From contig NZ_SSBK01000009.1 in assembly GCF_004795035.1 (NCBI RefSeq), positions 124,001 through 188,000 on the forward strand: DNA of 64,000 nt. Reading direction: 5' to 3'. Each line of letters starts with the position of its first letter. The first letter of the stretch is position 1. Below, in pieces: positions 60,670 to 64,000 of the stretch. The notes below the pieces were generated by a model. That model saw only the letters and a program-made list of their open reading frames with translations. It was not told where the DNA came from and did not search any database. This DNA is from Streptomyces sp. A0958 (GTDB taxonomy: Bacteria; Actinomycetota; Actinomycetes; Streptomycetales; Streptomycetaceae). The position numbers and the translations under genes are program-made.

Positions 60670-61584
60670 TCAGTACGAGGAGCCCGACACGCCCAGGGCG
60701 CCCGTCGGGTGCCAGACCGTCTTGGTCTCCAGGAACGCCGTCAGGCGGTGCGTGCCCGGGTCGGCCGACCAGTCGTGGCCGTTCTCACCGCTCTCGCCGT
60801 CCACAGGCTGTGGACGCGCGACGCGCTTGAGGTTGTCGGCCGCCGCGATCTCCAACTCCTTGGCCAGCTCCGCGTCCGCGCCCGTCAGGTCGATGCCGTT
60901 CACGTCCTGGTGGGCGGCGAGCGGGGCGGCGATCTCCGCGGTCTTCCCCGACAGGATGTTGACCACACCGCCCGGCAGGTCCGAGGTGGCCAGCACCTCG
61001 CCCAGCGACAGGGCGGGCAGCGGCGACTTCGCGGAGGCCACCACGACCGCCGTGTTGCCGGCCGCGATCACCGGGGCGAGCACCGAGACCAGGCCCAGGA
61101 ACGAGGACTCCTGCGGGGCGAGGACGGTCACCACGCCGGTCGGCTCGGGCGTCGAGAGGTTGAAGAACGGGCCCGCGACCGGGTTCGCCCCGCCCACCAC
61201 CTGGGCGATCTTGTCGGTCCAGCCCGCGTACCAGACCCAGCGGTCCACCGCCGCGTCCACGACGGCCGCCGCCTTGGACTTCGACAGCCCCTCGGCCTCG
61301 GCCACCTCGCGTACGAACTGCTCGCGGCGGCCCTCCAGCATCTCGGCGATGCGGTAGAGGATCTGGCCGCGGTTGTACGCGGTCGCGCCCGACCAGCCGC
61401 CGAACGCCTTGCGCGCGGCCACGACCGCGTCGCGCGCGTCCTTGCGGGAGGACTGGGGCGCGTTCGCCAGCCACTTGCCCTTCGAGTCCGTCACCTCGTA
61501 CACCCGGCCGCTCTCGGAGCGGGGGAACTTGCCCCCGACGTACAGCTTGTAGGTCTTGAAGACGCTCAGACGGTTATCGGACAT
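60670..61584 (-). CDS. Short aldehyde dehydrogenase-family protein, catalytic Cys absent
   Basis: A 304-residue protein covering only the NAD-binding half of the aldehyde dehydrogenase fold (KLYVGGKFPRSESGRVYEVT, ALSLGEVLATSDLPGGVVNI). The region with the catalytic Cys (GQ-CCAG in the neighbour) is missing, so it cannot act alone as a dehydrogenase. It is translated with the full-length enzyme (11-base overlap) and is probably a structural or regulatory partner. The end, ALGVSGSSY, looks like a natural terminus. Confidence 0.85.
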   Translation of the reverse strand: MSDNRLSVFKTYKLYVGGKFPRSESGRVYEVTDSKGKWLANAPQSSRKDARDAVVAARKAFGGWSGATAYNRGQILYRIAEMLEGRREQFVREVAEAEGLSKSKAAAVVDAAVDRWVWYAGWTDKIAQVVGGANPVAGPFFNLSTPEPTGVVTVLAPQESSFLGLVSVLAPVIAAGNTAVVVASAKSPLPALSLGEVLATSDLPGGVVNILSGKTAEIAAPLAAHQDVNGIDLTGADAELAKELEIAAADNLKRVARPQPVDGESGENGHDWSADPGTHRLTAFLETKTVWHPTGALGVSGSSY

Positions 61585-63013
61585 CGAGGTACGCCTCCAG
61601 GCCGTGGCGGCCGCCTTCGCGGCCGAAGCCCGACTCCTTGTAACCGCCGAACGGCGAGGTCGGGTCGAACTTGTTGAACGTGTTGGCCCAGACGACGCCC
61701 GCCCGGAGCTTGTTGGCGACCGCGAGGATGCGGGAGCCCTTCTCCGTCCAGATGCCCGCCGACAGGCCGTACTGGCTGTTGTTGGCCTTGGCGACCGCCT
61801 CGTCCGGGGTGCGGAAGGACAGCACGGAGAGCACCGGGCCGAAGATCTCGTCGCGGGCGACGGTGTGGGCCTGCGTGACGTTGGTGAAGAGCGTCGGGGC
61901 GAACCAGTAGCCCGCCGAGGGCAGTTCGCAGGGGGCCGACCAGCGGTCCGCGCCCTCCGCCTCGCCGGTCTCCACGAGCGCGGTGATCCGGGCCAGCTGC
62001 TCCGCGGAGTTGATCGCGCCGATGTCGGTGTTCTTGTCCAGCGGGTCGCCGAGGCGCAGCGTGGACAGCCGGCGCTTCAGGGCGTCCAGCAGCTCGTCCT
62101 GGATCGACTCCTGGACCAGGAGCCGGGAGCCCGCGCAGCACACCTGGCCCTGGTTGAAGAAGATGCCGGTGACGATGCCCTCGACGGCCTGGTCGATGGG
62201 GGCGTCGTCGAAGACGATGTTGGCGCCCTTGCCGCCCAGCTCCAGGGTGACCTTCTTGTCGGTCCCCGCGACCTGGCGGGCGATGGCCTTGCCGACGGCG
62301 GTCGAGCCGGTGAAGGCGACCTTGTTCACGTCCGGGTGCTCGACGAGCGCCTGACCCGCGTCGCCGTACCCCGTCAGGATGTTGACGACACCCTTGGGCA
62401 GGCCCGCCTGGCGGCAGATGTCCGCGAAGAACAGCGCGGACAGGGGCGTCGTCTCGGCCGGCTTCAGCACCACGGTGTTGCCCGTGGCGAGGGCGGGGGC
62501 GATCTTCCACGCGAGCATCAGGAGCGGGAAGTTCCACGGGATGACCTGGCCGGCCACGCCCAGCGGGCGCGGGTTCGCCCCGTAGCCCGCGTGGTCCAGC
62601 TTGTCGGCCCAGCCCGCGTAGTAGAAGAAGTGCGCGGCGACCAGCGGGAGGTCCGCGTCGCGGGTCTCCTTGATCGGCTTGCCGTTGTCCAGGGTCTCCA
62701 GGACGGCCAGCTCGCGGCTGCGCTCCTGGATGATCCGGGCGATCCGGAACAGGTACTTGGCGCGCTCGGAGCCGGGCAGCGCCGACCACTTCTCGAACGC
62801 CCGGCGGGCCGCCTTCACGGCCCGGTCCACGTCCTCGGCGCCGGCCCGCGCGACCTCGGACAGCACCTCCTCGCTGCTCGGCGAGACCGTCTTGAAGACC
62901 TTGCCGTCGGCCGCGTCGGTGAACTCACCGTCGATGAACAGGCCGTACGAGGGCGCGATGTCGACGACCGACCGCGACTCGGGCGCGGGTGCGTACTCGA
63001 ATGCAGATGCCAT
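61574..63013 (-). CDS. Aldehyde dehydrogenase
   Basis: Full-length NAD(P)-dependent aldehyde dehydrogenase, 479 residues. Key parts are VIPWNFPLLMLAWKIAPALA, the NAD loop FTGSTAVGKAI, the catalytic Glu in LELGGKGANIVFDD and the catalytic Cys in FFNQGQVCCAGSRL. Following deoC by 5 bases, it probably oxidises the acetaldehyde released from deoxyribose-5-phosphate, making deoxynucleosides usable as carbon. ATG 63013. Last residues overlap the short paralogue's start. Confidence 0.92.
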   Translation of the reverse strand: MASAFEYAPAPESRSVVDIAPSYGLFIDGEFTDAADGKVFKTVSPSSEEVLSEVARAGAEDVDRAVKAARRAFEKWSALPGSERAKYLFRIARIIQERSRELAVLETLDNGKPIKETRDADLPLVAAHFFYYAGWADKLDHAGYGANPRPLGVAGQVIPWNFPLLMLAWKIAPALATGNTVVLKPAETTPLSALFFADICRQAGLPKGVVNILTGYGDAGQALVEHPDVNKVAFTGSTAVGKAIARQVAGTDKKVTLELGGKGANIVFDDAPIDQAVEGIVTGIFFNQGQVCCAGSRLLVQESIQDELLDALKRRLSTLRLGDPLDKNTDIGAINSAEQLARITALVETGEAEGADRWSAPCELPSAGYWFAPTLFTNVTQAHTVARDEIFGPVLSVLSFRTPDEAVAKANNSQYGLSAGIWTEKGSRILAVANKLRAGVVWANTFNKFDPTSPFGGYKESGFGREGGRHGLEAYLDVR

Positions 63014-63018
63014 GGGTA

Positions 63019-63966
63019 TCAGTCCACCGTCACGTAATCGGGGCCGGAGTAACGGCCGGTGCTGAGCTTCTGGCGCTGCATCAGCAGGTCGTTCAGCAGG
63101 CTGGAGGCGCCGAAGCGGAACCAGCGGTTGTCCAGCCAGTCCTCGCCCGCCGTCTCGTTGACCAGCACGAGGAACTTGATCGCGTCCTTGGACGTACGGA
63201 TGCCGCCGGCCGGCTTCACGCCGATCTGGACGCCGGTCTGCGCGCGGAAGTCGCGCACCGCCTCCAGCATCAGCAGGGTGTTCGCGGGCGTGGCGTTCGT
63301 CGCCACCTTGCCGGTCGAGGTCTTGATGAAGTCCGCGCCCGCCAGCATCCCCAGCCAGGAGGCCCGCCGGATGTTGTCGTACGTGGACAGCTCGCCGGTC
63401 TCGAAGATCACTTTCAGACGGGCGTTCCCGCACTCCGCCTTCACGGTGACGATCTCCTCGTAGACCTTCAGGTAGCGGCCGGAGAGGAAGGCGCCCCGGT
63501 CGATCACCATGTCGATCTCGTCCGCCCCGGCCGCCACGGCGTCGCGGACGTCCGCGAGCTTCACGTCCAGCGCGGCGCGCCCGGCGGGGAAGGCCGTCGC
63601 CACGGACGCCACCTTCACACCGGAGCCGGCCAGGGCGACGGCCGCGGTGGCCGCCATGTCGGGGTAGACGCAGACCGCGGCGGTGCGCGGGCTCGTGCGG
63701 TCGGTGGGATCGGGGTTGACGGCCTTGGCGGCGAGCGCCCGGACCTTGCCGGGGGTGTCCGCGCCTTCCAGCGTCGTCAGGTCGATCATCGAGATGGCGA
63801 GGTCGATGGCGTACGCCTTGGCCGTCGTCTTGATCGAACGGGTTCCGAGAGAGGCGGCGCGCGCTTCGAGGCCGACGGCGTCGACGCCGGGCAGCCCGTG
63901 CAGGAAGCGGCGCAGCGCACTGTCGGACGCCGTCGCGTCGGCGAATGCGGGGAGGGTGGTGGGCAT
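63019..63966 (-). CDS. deoC: Deoxyribose-phosphate aldolase
   Basis: Class I aldolase splitting 2-deoxyribose-5-phosphate into glyceraldehyde-3-phosphate and acetaldehyde, 315 residues. The Schiff-base lysine lies in GADFIKTSTGKVA and the second catalytic Lys in QIGVKPAGGIRTSKDAIKFL; the Asp of the relay is in DEIDMVID. ATG 63966 (MPTTLPAF) is preferred; a GTG at 63975 would add three residues. It leads a three-gene operon with the aldehyde dehydrogenases and has the shared operator directly upstream. Confidence 0.94.
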   Translation of the reverse strand: MPTTLPAFADATASDSALRRFLHGLPGVDAVGLEARAASLGTRSIKTTAKAYAIDLAISMIDLTTLEGADTPGKVRALAAKAVNPDPTDRTSPRTAAVCVYPDMAATAAVALAGSGVKVASVATAFPAGRAALDVKLADVRDAVAAGADEIDMVIDRGAFLSGRYLKVYEEIVTVKAECGNARLKVIFETGELSTYDNIRRASWLGMLAGADFIKTSTGKVATNATPANTLLMLEAVRDFRAQTGVQIGVKPAGGIRTSKDAIKFLVLVNETAGEDWLDNRWFRFGASSLLNDLLMQRQKLSTGRYSGPDYVTVD

Positions 63967-63984
63967 GGTCACCACATGAGCATA

Positions 63985-63998
63985 TCTACGCGCGTAGC
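63985..63998. promoter_or_regulatory. Nucleoside-regulon operator upstream of deoC
   Basis: TCTACGCGCGTAGC, one end base off a perfect palindrome, ending 19 bases before the deoC ATG on the leftward strand. The core CTACGCGCGTAG is identical to the sites at 25280-25291 and 52332-52343. Confidence 0.75.
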
Positions 63999-64000
63999 GA

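Overview
This 64 kb window is a high-GC chromosome segment of a Streptomyces. Gene families, codon use, GTG/TTG starts and start-stop overlaps all fit. From about 10 kb onward the gene order resembles what I remember of the S. coelicolor region holding the nucleoside uptake genes, add, afsQ2-afsQ1-sigQ and deoC. No database was consulted, so names rest on visible motifs and context.

Layout. 0-5 kb: an ABC-type AAA ATPase, an ECF sigma factor with a membrane partner, and an L,D-transpeptidase lipoprotein. 5.4-10.1 kb: a lysE-type exporter gene split by a decayed 4 kb integrative element. The element is bounded by an 18 bp direct repeat, carries a broken large serine integrase, and supplies a substitute 3' end for lysE. 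10-15 kb: a FAD monooxygenase divergent from a TetR regulator, and a YfhO-like membrane protein. 15.3-22.6 kb: a nonulosonic acid surface-glycan locus with two polysialyltransferase-like enzymes, a GT2, a DUF6716 protein, a fused CMP-sugar synthetase/HAD phosphatase and a NeuB-type synthase. It best fits a Kdn-containing (teichulosonic acid) wall polymer.

22.7-31.2 kb: nucleoside uptake and salvage (M20 amidohydrolase, BMP lipoprotein, ABC ATPase, two permeases, cytidine deaminase, thymidine phosphorylase). Adenosine deaminase (52.4 kb) and deoC plus two aldehyde dehydrogenase genes (60.7-64 kb) belong to the same metabolic theme. Five of these transcription units carry a closely similar palindrome, TCTACGCGCGTAGA-like, just upstream, so one regulator probably links uptake, deamination, phosphorolysis and deoxyribose-phosphate breakdown. 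31-36.3 kb: small proteins, a SnoaL-tailed ECF sigma factor, a second L,D-transpeptidase, an MFS transporter and a LysR regulator.

36.3-51.5 kb: a defence region. It has a decayed CRISPR remnant, truncated Scr1/DUF397-type genes, a 43-repeat array read leftward, a complete type I-E set (cas3-casABCDE-cas1-cas2) and a 14-repeat array read rightward. Both leaders share the same two motifs at identical spacing. 51.5-60.7 kb: a hydrolase lacking its nucleophile serine, add, small secreted proteins, PspC and VanZ proteins, afsQ2/afsQ1 with their lipoprotein gene, sigQ, and a uridine-kinase-like P-loop protein.

A recurring oddity is short tandem duplication that copies the 3' end of a gene, stop codon included, into the downstream flank. 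It is seen at five genes.
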